This document shows positions 1-5,661 of a stretch of 5,854 nucleotides of DNA, piece after piece. Under the pieces are notes generated by a model. That model ran no database searches, was not told the origin of the DNA, and saw nothing but the letters and a program-made list of their open reading frames with translations. Source of the DNA: DSOS01 sp035286585 (lineage in GTDB: Bacteria; Chloroflexota; Anaerolineae; Anaerolineales; UBA4823); the NCBI GenBank assembly GCA_035286585.1, contig DATEDC010000154.1, positions 1 to 5,854 on the forward strand, given 5' to 3'. Made by a program: the position numbers and the translations under genes. Every line of letters begins with the position of its first letter. Within the stretch, counting starts at the first letter, position 1.

Positions 1-710
1 TCATTATTGTCCCGGCACTCGTTCAGGTAGATGGGCGTGATCCCGAGGGTCCGGTGCTCTCGCACTTTAGCTGGCAAGCCAGCGACTTCTCCCTGCGCCG
101 GGATCCGTTCTGGGAAGAGGGCAGCCCGGAACTCATCCAGGCGGAAAGCCGGTCCCGGGTCTACCTTATCCTGGTGGACGTCCTCGTGACCGAGCACCTC
201 CTGGATACCCGGAAAGGCTATCCGCAAGGCCCGGCAAATTTCCAGGGCGGTTTGCCGCTGGATCGGCGGGAACTTGCGCCAGCCCAGGGGCGCCTCTTGC
301 TTGGGGTGGGTCAGTTGTTCCAGGTCCTCTTCCGAAGCTGGCGTCCCGAACGTAGATACCCAGACCCCATCGACCTGACGGTAATAGCCTTCGTTATCCA
401 TTTCGATTCCAATAGATACGCTATTGATGTCGCGCTCATTTTCCCAATAGCTGACCCCGGCGTGCCAGGCGACCCGGTCGAACGGCACCAGTTGGGTGAC
501 CTCGCCCGTGCGGCTGATCACCAAATGAGCCGACACGCGGTTCGTCGCTTCGTCGTCGCGCAGCGTGTTGATCGCCGCCTGAGCGCTCGAGCCTGCGGTG
601 TAATGCATGATGATATAGCGGACCTGCAAACCCGGATCGGAGTTTGGGCTTTCGGCGAACGCCACCGGAGTGTTCTCATCCAAAAAGAGCCGATTGTCTT
701 TCACCAGCAT
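1..710 (-). CDS. N-acetylmuramoyl-L-alanine amidase (AmpD / Amidase_2 type), 3' end beyond window
   Basis: Read on the minus strand from the ATG at 710-708, the frame stays open for 236 codons to the window edge. Family hallmarks are clear: MHYTAGSS (35-42), AWHAGVSYW (81-89), SIGIEMDN (99-106) and GHEDVHQDKVDPGPAF (174-189). By analogy with AmpD, H36, H175 and D184 would bind zinc, and E103 and K182 would act in catalysis. Such enzymes hydrolyse the bond between N-acetylmuramic acid and L-alanine of peptidoglycan. The start is supported by AGGAGG (complement of 716-721), 5 nt upstream. No signal peptide or membrane segment is visible at the N-terminus, so a cytoplasmic recycling role or a phage-lysin-like role are both possible. 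The catalytic domain ends near residue 200; about 36 further residues, ending with TLGITPIYLNECRDNN, run off the edge and may begin a second (wall-binding?) domain. The gene is divergent from the acyltransferase. Confidence 0.9.
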   Translation of the reverse strand, partial: MLVKDNRLFLDENTPVAFAESPNSDPGLQVRYIIMHYTAGSSAQAAINTLRDDEATNRVSAHLVISRTGEVTQLVPFDRVAWHAGVSYWENERDINSVSIGIEMDNEGYYRQVDGVWVSTFGTPASEEDLEQLTHPKQEAPLGWRKFPPIQRQTALEICRALRIAFPGIQEVLGHEDVHQDKVDPGPAFRLDEFRAALFPERIPAQGEVAGLPAKVREHRTLGITPIYLNECRDNN

Positions 711-863
711 AGCAGCCTCCTGAGTCTTGTATAAGCCTGGCCGCGAAGGAAATCAGGTTGCCCTTGCGGTGAATGCGAAATTTCTGTATTTCCAGTAAGG
801 TTATATTACCCCCAATTTGTTCCCTTGTGTTTCTGGTTTTGCGGGAGTTGCTGTGGATAGTCC

Positions 864-879
864 CTGACAACCCTGTCAG
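864..879. repeat. Perfect 6-bp inverted repeat, possible operator
   Basis: CTGACA (864-869) and TGTCAG (874-879) are exact reverse complements separated by ACCC. The short spacer suits a small hairpin or a dimeric repressor site. It lies between the divergent amidase and acyltransferase. No T-run follows on either strand, so it is not a terminator. No regulator gene in the window points to what might bind it. Confidence 0.35.
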
Positions 880-947
880 TATTTCAACGGGATTGGGGGA
901 CAGTACATTATAATAAGCTCATTAAATCCTGGCCCGTTAAAGTTCGC

Positions 948-976
948 TTGGCAATCTCTAAAAGCTGGTACATAAG
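948..976 (+). promoter_or_regulatory. Candidate sigma70 promoter of the acyltransferase gene
   Basis: TTGGCA (948-953) matches the -35 consensus at five of six positions. Exactly 17 bp later, CATAAG (971-976) matches the -10 consensus at four of six. Transcription would begin near 983 and leave a leader of about 24 nt before the ATG at 1007. The perfect TATAAT at 909-914 is an alternative, but its nearest -35-like hexamer, TTCAAC (883-888), is 20 bp away. Confidence 0.4.
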
Positions 977-1006
977 TGGGAATTCATCTAAGCTCAGCGA
1001 AGCCTG

Positions 1007-2059
1007 ATGGTCATGTTTGAGAAAACTTCCCGCATCCCCTCCCTGGATGGGCTTCGCGCCCTTTCGATCCTCCTCGTGATAGCCAGTCACTTTGCGTACA
1101 TTAAGAGCTTTCCCCTGCCCAAGGCGATCGAACCGCTTTGGTTGGAAAGGCTCGGCCCTTTGGGAGTCAGGGTATTTTTTGTTATCTCCGGTTTTCTGAT
1201 TTCCAGTTTGCTATTACGCGAGCTTGAAGCAAGCCAATCGATCAACCTGGGAAGATTTTATCTGCGCCGGACGCTCAGGATTTTTCCGCCCTATTACTTT
1301 TTTGTCCTGGTTATGATCCTCTTTAACCAGTTTGATTGGGTCGAACTTACCGGCAAAGACATATTCCATGCGTTAACGTACACCGTCAATTATTATCCAG
1401 AGCGCTCCTGGGCGACAGGTCACGGTTGGTCATTATCCGTAGAAGAACAGTTCTACCTGCTCTGGCCAGCGCTTCTGCTCCTGGCAGGGAAACGAGGCGG
1501 TCTTTGGTTAGCATTGTCGTTTTTCTTGCTTGCTCCTTTCATCCGCCTCGCTTATTACTACCGTGTACCCGAATTTGTCCCATGGGAGCTCGACTACCGC
1601 TTTGAAACTGCTGCTGACGCTATCGCGATTGGCTGTCTGCTGGCTGGGGTATACAAATGGCTCGCCAGCCAACCTCTTTTTCACAGGGTGATGTATTCCA
1701 GGCTGTTTATTCTGGTTCCAGTTCTTGTCCTATACGCCAGTCAAATCAATCCCATCCGCATTCGCTACCTGCTTCTGGCCGTCTCGATTCAGAATATCGG
1801 CATAGCCGCCTGTATTGCCTGGTCTATTACCCACAACGCCGGTCGGGTCGGGAAGCTGCTGAACGCCAGACCCGTCGTCTATCTTGGCGTGATGAGCTAT
1901 TCAATTTATTTATGGCAGCAGCCATTTCTCAATCCATATTCCTCCCTGTACATCAATCAATTCCCCATCAATATCATCCTGGTAGCCGGAGCTGCAATTA
2001 TTTCGTATTATCTCATCGAGCGCCCTTCGTTTCGGCTCCGGAAGCGCTTCTCAGACTAG
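1007..2059 (+). CDS. Acyltransferase-3 family membrane O-acyltransferase (OafA-like)
   Basis: This 350-residue integral membrane protein belongs to the family that moves acetyl or other acyl groups onto sugars of lipopolysaccharide, exopolysaccharide, peptidoglycan or other secreted molecules. Signatures in order: RIPSLDGLRALSILLV (9-24) followed by the conserved His28; FFVISGFLI (57-65); FYLRRTLRIFPPYY (84-97); WSLSVEEQFYLLWP (141-154); and the C-terminal YYLIERPSFRLRKRF. Many hydrophobic segments, about ten, fill the rest. The length is that of a stand-alone domain with no C-terminal SGNH esterase domain, and the acceptor cannot be predicted. An in-frame TAA at 989-991 limits the start. ATG 1007 is chosen, ATG 1013 is possible, and no strong Shine-Dalgarno precedes either. 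AT-rich codons are more frequent here than in the genes downstream. The gene appears to be transcribed alone. Confidence 0.9.
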   Translation: MVMFEKTSRIPSLDGLRALSILLVIASHFAYIKSFPLPKAIEPLWLERLGPLGVRVFFVISGFLISSLLLRELEASQSINLGRFYLRRTLRIFPPYYFFVLVMILFNQFDWVELTGKDIFHALTYTVNYYPERSWATGHGWSLSVEEQFYLLWPALLLLAGKRGGLWLALSFFLLAPFIRLAYYYRVPEFVPWELDYRFETAADAIAIGCLLAGVYKWLASQPLFHRVMYSRLFILVPVLVLYASQINPIRIRYLLLAVSIQNIGIAACIAWSITHNAGRVGKLLNARPVVYLGVMSYSIYLWQQPFLNPYSSLYINQFPINIILVAGAAIISYYLIERPSFRLRKRFSD

Positions 2060-2231
2060 GCTGCATTTTGGGCAGTAACCCATTTGTTAAAGTACGCAAG
2101 TCTTTTTACGGCTTAATTACTATCGCGTATTTGATCCCCGCATGAAACAGATTTCACTTTGTGTTTTTACCTGGAAATCACTCCCATCCAGAATCATGCC
2201 AGAGTTCCCAACATATCATTACATTAATCAC
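2060..2231. other. AT-rich intergenic stretch, no gene recognised
   Basis: This is the first part of the 447-bp gap after the acyltransferase stop. I see no plausible start with a Shine-Dalgarno on either strand. Only weak 4-bp dyads follow the stop (CTGC/GCAG, TGGG/CCCA) without an adjoining T-run, so no convincing terminator for the acyltransferase can be named. Confidence 0.5.
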
Positions 2232-2260
2232 TTGTCTAACCGGGCTTTTCTCACTATAAA
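2232..2260 (+). promoter_or_regulatory. Candidate sigma70 promoter of the AOR operon
   Basis: TTGTCT (2232-2237) and TATAAA (2255-2260) are separated by the optimal 17 bp. They match the consensus hexamers at four and five positions. A start near 2267 would give an untranslated leader of about 240 nt before the AOR start codon. The predicted start falls on the first bases of a strong hairpin at 2266-2288, which fits a structured 5' end. Confidence 0.55.
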
Positions 2261-2265
2261 GTAAT

Positions 2266-2288
2266 CAGAGACAGTACCTGCTTCTCTG
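2266..2288 (+). repeat. Hairpin at the predicted 5' end of the AOR leader
   Basis: CAGAGA (2266-2271) pairs perfectly with TCTCTG (2283-2288). Inside it, CAG (2272-2274) pairs with CTG (2278-2280), leaving a 3-nt loop and a 2-nt CT bulge. The resulting 9-bp stem starts almost exactly at the predicted transcription start. It could protect the 5' end or form the first helix of a larger regulatory RNA. Confidence 0.5.
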
Positions 2289-2322
2289 GCAGCGCGGCAA
2301 CCTTCCTTCAGGTTTTAGGGAT

Positions 2323-2398
2323 GGGCACAGCTCACCCACAACCGAAACATACCAAACAATCGTTAAGCTTTGGGTCTTAACCCCGTGCCTTATTTTTT
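2323..2398 (+). terminator. Possible attenuator-type terminator in the AOR leader
   Basis: GGCAC (2324-2328) can pair with GTGCC (2385-2389), which is followed directly by the U-rich TTATTTTTT (2390-2398). Inside, ACCCA (2334-2338) can pair with TGGGT (2371-2375). Alternatively, the same bases form local hairpins: TGGG with CCCA upstream, and GGGT with ACCC (2380-2383). The large loop makes it an unusual intrinsic terminator. The U-run right after a 3' arm and the competing pairings are what support it. Confidence 0.3.
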
Positions 2399-2466
2399 CA
2401 ACGTGTTATTCTCGGTCCACGACAGGAGGTGAAATAGGAGCCTATCCAAAAATCGTGGTGCTGCTA

Positions 2467-2500
2467 CTCTCGAGCCTTTTCAATCATTGAACAAGGAGAG
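2467..2500 (+). promoter_or_regulatory. Hairpin sequestering the AOR Shine-Dalgarno
   Basis: CCTT (2475-2478) pairs with AAGG (2493-2496), and TTCA (2479-2482) with TGAA (2488-2491). Only C2492 is bulged and the loop is 5 nt. CTCT (2467-2470) can also pair with AGAG (2497-2500). The paired 3' side is the AOR ribosome binding site AAGGAGAG, so the fold would hide it and limit initiation at the ATG 2507. This is a common translational switch layout. Confidence 0.45.
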
Positions 2501-2506
2501 ATATCT

Positions 2507-4270
2507 ATGTGGATTTTACGGATTAATATGACGGATCAGAGCTATAAGTTGGAGGACTTGCCGGAAGCGCACAAATACCTCGCCGGTCGGGCGATGACTT
2601 CCACCCTCGTCGCCGAAGAAGTGCCTCCGCTTAGCCACCCCTTGGGCCCAAACAATAAACTCGTTTTCTCTCCCGGAATCGTTACCGGCACTGCGGCGCC
2701 AACCTCAGCGCGCATCTCTGTGGGCGCCAAGTCGCCGCTCACCGGCGGGATCAAGGAATCCAACGCCGGCTCTTCCTGGGGGTCGGACCTGGCGGAATTG
2801 CGCATCCGCGCCCTGGTCCTGGAGGGAAAACCCCAGGATACTGAAAAGTATTGGGGCGTGTTGGTTGGCTGGGACAAGCAGGCAGGTAAGCCTAAAGTGG
2901 AGCTCTTCGATGCCAGCGAGTATACCGGCAAACCGTTAGCCGAAGTTTACCCTCAGGTCTACGAGCGCTTCGGTAAAAAGATCTCTATCAGCGGCACCGG
3001 GCTGGCTGGAGAACACGGGTACGGGAACTCCGGTGTGGTCTTCAACGATCAGGAGAGACGAGCCACACGCTACGCAGGGCGCGGCGGTTTAGGCTCGGTG
3101 ATGGCCAGCAAGCGGGTAAAGTTCATCCTGCTCGATCGCAAAGGTGCCCCAGGCGTGCCCCTCGCGGATAAAGCGCTGTTCGACTCGGGGCGGAAGAAGA
3201 TGACCGAGGCCCTGCAAACTCACAACATCACCAAGCCCAAGGGCGCCCTCAACACCTACGGCACCGCGGTGTTGATCAACATCATGAACGAGGCCGGCGG
3301 CCTCCCGACCAGGAACTTCTCCAGCGGGCGCTTCGAGGGGGCTGCCAAGATCGCCGGCGAAGCGATCTTCGAGGGCGTCAAGGCTCGCAAGGGAAAGGAG
3401 ATCTACAATCACGCATGTAGCCCTGGCTGCATCATCCAATGCTCGAACACCTGGTACAAGGAAGACGGCAGCGAACATGTCTCTTGCGTTGAATACGAGT
3501 CGGATTGGGCGTTGGGCGCCGACTGCGGCATCGACGATCTGGACGACGTGGCCGAATTGATCAAGCTGTGCAACGATTATGGCCTGGACACCATCGAGAC
3601 TGGCACGACCATCGCTGTGGCGATGGAAGCGGGTGTGATCCCCTTCGGCGACGGGAAAGGCGCTATCAACCTGGTCCACGAGATGGGCAAAGGCACCCCG
3701 ATCGGTCGCATACTGGGCGGCGGGACCGATTTGACCGGCAAAGCATATGGCGTGACGCGGGTGCCGGTGGTCAAAGGCCAGTCCATGCCCGCTTACGAGC
3801 CGCGCGCCGTCAAAGGGATTGGCATCACCTATGCGACGACCACCATGGGCGCCGACCACACCGCCGGCTACACCATCGCGCCCGAGATCCTGGGCGTCAG
3901 CGGCTCGGTGGACCCGCTCTCCCCGGAGGGTAAAGCAGCTCTGAGCCGCAACTTCCAGGCGGCTACCGCCTTCATCGACTCCAGCGGTCACTGTCTGTTC
4001 ATCGCCTTCGCCATCCTCGACATCGCCAGCGGTTACCAGGGCATGATCGACGAAGCTAATGGCGTCCTGGGCACCAACTGGACGGCGGACGACGTCGCAG
4101 CATACGGCATCAACGTGCTCAAAAAGGAACGCCACTTCAACGAAGCCGCCGGCATCAAGGCCGAGGCCGATCGTATACCCGAGTTCATGAAAATAGAGCC
4201 TCTACCCCCGCACAACGTAGTCTTCGACGTGCCCGACGAAGCTTTAGACTCGGTCTACGCTGAACTCTAG
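2507..4270 (+). CDS. Aldehyde:ferredoxin oxidoreductase family tungstoenzyme (AOR)
   Basis: This 587-residue protein is close to the roughly 605 residues of Pyrococcus furiosus AOR. The family oxidises aldehydes to acids, or runs in reverse, with a bis-pyranopterin tungsten cofactor and one 4Fe-4S cluster passing electrons to ferredoxin. The N-terminal pterin domain shows NKLVFSPGIVTGTAAPTSAR and AKSPLTGG. Cluster ligands would be C304, C308, C312 and C496, with C-x3-C-x3-C spacing rather than the C-x2-C-x3-C of P. furiosus AOR. Pterin-contact motifs are DYGLD (357-361) and DSSGHC (491-496). E329 or E331 and H451 fall close to the catalytic Glu313 and His448 of P. furiosus. ATG 2507 is chosen because AAGGAG lies 8 nt upstream; Met8 is the alternative. 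No signal peptide is seen, so it is cytoplasmic. The natural aldehyde cannot be told from sequence. It is followed by a maturase and a sulfur carrier gene. Confidence 0.93.
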   Translation: MWILRINMTDQSYKLEDLPEAHKYLAGRAMTSTLVAEEVPPLSHPLGPNNKLVFSPGIVTGTAAPTSARISVGAKSPLTGGIKESNAGSSWGSDLAELRIRALVLEGKPQDTEKYWGVLVGWDKQAGKPKVELFDASEYTGKPLAEVYPQVYERFGKKISISGTGLAGEHGYGNSGVVFNDQERRATRYAGRGGLGSVMASKRVKFILLDRKGAPGVPLADKALFDSGRKKMTEALQTHNITKPKGALNTYGTAVLINIMNEAGGLPTRNFSSGRFEGAAKIAGEAIFEGVKARKGKEIYNHACSPGCIIQCSNTWYKEDGSEHVSCVEYESDWALGADCGIDDLDDVAELIKLCNDYGLDTIETGTTIAVAMEAGVIPFGDGKGAINLVHEMGKGTPIGRILGGGTDLTGKAYGVTRVPVVKGQSMPAYEPRAVKGIGITYATTTMGADHTAGYTIAPEILGVSGSVDPLSPEGKAALSRNFQAATAFIDSSGHCLFIAFAILDIASGYQGMIDEANGVLGTNWTADDVAAYGINVLKKERHFNEAAGIKAEADRIPEFMKIEPLPPHNVVFDVPDEALDSVYAEL

Positions 4271-4287
4271 CCGGATGAGATCTTCGC

Positions 4288-4329
4288 GGTGGTTGTCCCA
4301 TAGGTGCGTCTTTAATACCGACAATCACC
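4288..4329 (+). repeat. 10-bp inverted repeat after AOR (hairpin)
   Basis: GGTGGTTGTC (4288-4297) pairs with GACAATCACC (4320-4329) over ten consecutive positions, one of them a G-U wobble. The loop is 22 nt. It lies just after the AOR stop (4268-4270) and only six bases before the next palindrome. No T-run follows, so it is more likely an mRNA-stabilising stem or part of a mobile repeat than a terminator. Confidence 0.5.
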
Positions 4330-4335
4330 ATGTGT

Positions 4336-4392
4336 AGGGGCGCAGCGCGACCTGGAGCGCCATCTGTGGCGTCCAAATGACGCTGCGCCCTT
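4336..4392 (+). repeat. Two-tier GC-rich palindrome with T-rich tail between AOR and radical SAM gene
   Basis: GGGCGCAGCG (4338-4347) and CGCTGCGCCC (4381-4390) are exact reverse complements; A4336 and G4337 can extend the stem by an A-U and a G-U pair. The 33-nt interior forms its own hairpin, CGCCA/TGGCG around TCTG, flanked by GGA/TCC with one bulged G. TTCTTTT (4391-4397) follows directly, as in an intrinsic terminator. It could act as a partial terminator after AOR, or be a copy of a dispersed palindromic element; GTAGGGGCG-type palindromes are, as I recall, common intergenic repeats in some bacterial groups. It ends 36 nt before the maturase ATG. Confidence 0.6.
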
Positions 4393-4428
4393 CTTTTGGG
4401 TCAGCCCCGCGATATTCAAGAACGCCAG

Positions 4429-5616
4429 ATGCCCAAAATCATCCAGACCCAGGATGGATGCATCCACCTGCCCAAAGACTTTATCCAGCGCAGGCGCCTC
4501 CCCGATCAACTGGAATACTGGCTGGACGAGCGCGGCGGCGACCTGATCCTGCACCCGCGCCTCCCCGATATCCGCAAACTCTACATCGAGCCAACTACAG
4601 CATGCAACCTGCGCTGCCGGACCTGCATCCGCAACATCTGGGATGACCCGGTGCAGCACATGTCGCCGAGCACGTTCGCTAACCTGATCGCCGGCCTCAA
4701 AGACCTGCCTGAGCTCAAACGCGCGGTTTTCACCAGCTTCGGGGAGCCGCTGGTTAACCCGCGGTTGCTGGATATGATCGCCGCGGTGCGAGAACACGGT
4801 CTGGCAGTGACGCTGGGCAGCAACGGCCTGCTGCTCAACAGGAAGATCGCCGCCGAGCTGGTCACATTGGGCGTCGACCGGGTGATGGTCTCCATTGACG
4901 GTGGCAAGCCTGAGACCTTCGCTGGCGTGCGCGGGGCGATGTTATCCCAGGTGATCGAGAACATTCGGCTGTTGAACGAGACCAAAGCGCAACTGGGTTC
5001 TCTCTATCCCTCCATTGGAATCGAGTTTGTCGCTCTGTGCAGCAACGTCGCCGAGCTGGGCGATCTGACCAAAATGGCTGCCGAGCTGAACGTCTCGCGC
5101 TTGCTGGTCAGCCACGTCCTGGCGTACAGCGAAGAGATGCTGCCCGAGATGTTGTACAGCTACTCGCCCATGGCGCCCTTAAAGGCGAACGGCTGGCCGC
5201 TGCGCCTCGACGCCTGGGTGAGCTGGGGGGTTAGCGATCTGCCGCGCATGCACTGGGGCGCAGATCGGCGCTGCCGCTTCGTAGGCGATCACGCTGCATC
5301 GGTGGGCTGGGATGGCGGCGTCTCGCCGTGCTATGCCCTCGCCCACAACTACAGCTATTTCACCATCGACCGGCAGAAGAAGCAGGTGAGGCGCTACCTG
5401 CTGGGTGATGTCAACCAACGACCCTTGAGAGAGATCTGGATGGATGAGGAGTACGTCCGCTTCCGCAGCCAGGTTAATGCTTTCTACTTCCCCTCTTGCC
5501 CGGACTGCGACCTGAGAGAGAGCTGCGACCTGCGCCAGCGCAACGAGGGCTGCTGGGGCTGGAATCCTTCTTGCGCCGATTGTCTTTGGGCTCAAGACAT
5601 CGTTCGCTGCCCGTGA
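4429..5616 (+). CDS. Radical SAM/SPASM-type maturase of tungsten-cofactor oxidoreductase
   Basis: This 395-residue enzyme has C59-x3-C63-x2-C66 for the SAM-binding 4Fe-4S cluster, SFGEP (103-107) and VSIDG (154-158), which are core radical SAM features. The C-terminal part is cysteine-rich (C282, C301, C357, C360, C366, C375, C382, C385, C394), as in SPASM/twitch proteins holding auxiliary clusters, and ends with SCADCLWAQDIVRCP. I recognise this ending from proteins encoded beside AOR-type tungstoenzymes, called tungsten cofactor oxidoreductase radical SAM maturases; the P. furiosus neighbour of aor is named cmo. The exact reaction is not established. Residues 3-43 resemble a small AbrB/SpoVT-like barrel. 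ATG 4429 is preferred over an in-frame TTG at 4396 because this fold begins at residue 3. No strong Shine-Dalgarno precedes it, which suggests translation is weak or tied to the upstream message. Confidence 0.88.
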   Translation: MPKIIQTQDGCIHLPKDFIQRRRLPDQLEYWLDERGGDLILHPRLPDIRKLYIEPTTACNLRCRTCIRNIWDDPVQHMSPSTFANLIAGLKDLPELKRAVFTSFGEPLVNPRLLDMIAAVREHGLAVTLGSNGLLLNRKIAAELVTLGVDRVMVSIDGGKPETFAGVRGAMLSQVIENIRLLNETKAQLGSLYPSIGIEFVALCSNVAELGDLTKMAAELNVSRLLVSHVLAYSEEMLPEMLYSYSPMAPLKANGWPLRLDAWVSWGVSDLPRMHWGADRRCRFVGDHAASVGWDGGVSPCYALAHNYSYFTIDRQKKQVRRYLLGDVNQRPLREIWMDEEYVRFRSQVNAFYFPSCPDCDLRESCDLRQRNEGCWGWNPSCADCLWAQDIVRCP

Positions 5617-5647
5617 AGTGCAGGTGTGAGGTATTATAAAGCTACCT

Positions 5648-5653
5648 GAGGAG
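5648..5653 (+). promoter_or_regulatory. Ribosome binding site of the MoaD/ThiS-like gene
   Basis: GAGGAG sits 8 nt before the ATG at 5662, in the 45-bp gap after the radical SAM stop. It fixes the start of the small gene. It is much better than the site of the radical SAM gene, so the carrier protein may be made in larger amounts. A TATTAT at 5632-5637 resembles a -10 but has no -35 at the right distance. Confidence 0.6.
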
Positions 5654-5661
5654 ATCTGCGC

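Larger units (their letters stand above)
711..1006. other. Divergent intergenic region between amidase and acyltransferase
   Basis: This 296-bp gap separates two divergent starts and is less GC-rich than the tungsten genes. It must contain the leaders of both genes. I see a promoter-like pair for the rightward gene (listed separately), a perfect dyad at 864-879, and an ATTATAAT palindrome at 907-914 that gives a -10-like TATAAT on both strands but has no convincing -35 at 16-18 bp on either. For the leftward amidase, TATAAC (complement of 800-805) is the best -10-like hexamer, again without a matching -35. No credible gene lies here. Confidence 0.6.
2267..2506 (+). promoter_or_regulatory. Long structured 5' leader of the AOR gene (candidate cis-regulatory RNA)
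   Basis: About 240 nt separate the predicted transcription start from the AOR ATG. In order it contains: the 5' hairpin; AACCT/AGGTT (2299-2303 with 2310-2314); TGGG/CCCA (2322-2325 with 2335-2338); GGGT/ACCC (2372-2375 with 2380-2383); a U-rich run (2391-2398); CCACGA/TCGTGG (2417-2422 with 2453-2458) enclosing an AGGAGGT; and a hairpin over the AOR Shine-Dalgarno (2467-2500). Several of these pairings compete, as expected of a riboswitch or attenuator. Molybdenum/tungsten cofactor genes are known riboswitch targets in other bacteria, which makes the setting apt, but I did not recognise a known class. The helices were found by eye, without energy calculation. Confidence 0.4.

Noticed and set aside
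54..734. Long open frame on the plus strand (226 codons)
   Set aside because: It is the antisense shadow of the amidase. The minus-strand translation has clear family motifs and a Shine-Dalgarno; this one resembles nothing.
676..870. Small minus-strand frame of 64 codons
   Set aside because: It overlaps the amidase start in another frame, has no ribosome site and no recognisable features.
908..1090. Small minus-strand frame of 60 codons
   Set aside because: It overlaps the well-supported acyltransferase start on the opposite strand and shows no motif.
1657..2145. Plus-strand frame of 162 codons extending past the acyltransferase stop
   Set aside because: It is out of frame with the acyltransferase, whose C-terminal motif and stop are intact; there is no frameshift signal and the translation is not family-like.
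899..2277. Shared 8-mer GACAGTAC at 899-906 and 2270-2277
   Set aside because: Too short and with different surroundings; chance is adequate.
2292..2335. Possible S-box (SAM-I) riboswitch suggested by GCGGCAACC followed by AGGT
   Set aside because: The other conserved core elements (GAGGGA, the TGAAGCC segment, GGTGCTAA) are missing, and the downstream gene is not methionine-related.
3089..4135. Minus-strand frame of 348 codons
   Set aside because: It is antisense to AOR in a GC-rich gene, where long shadow frames are expected. The plus-strand product has all AOR motifs.
4396..4428. TTG start at 4396 for the radical SAM gene, adding 11 residues
   Set aside because: There is no ribosome site, it overlaps the palindrome's T-tract, and the recognisable domain begins right after the ATG at 4429.
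5632..5637. TATTAT as an internal promoter for the MoaD-like gene
   Set aside because: No -35 hexamer lies at 16-18 bp upstream, and operon read-through explains expression.
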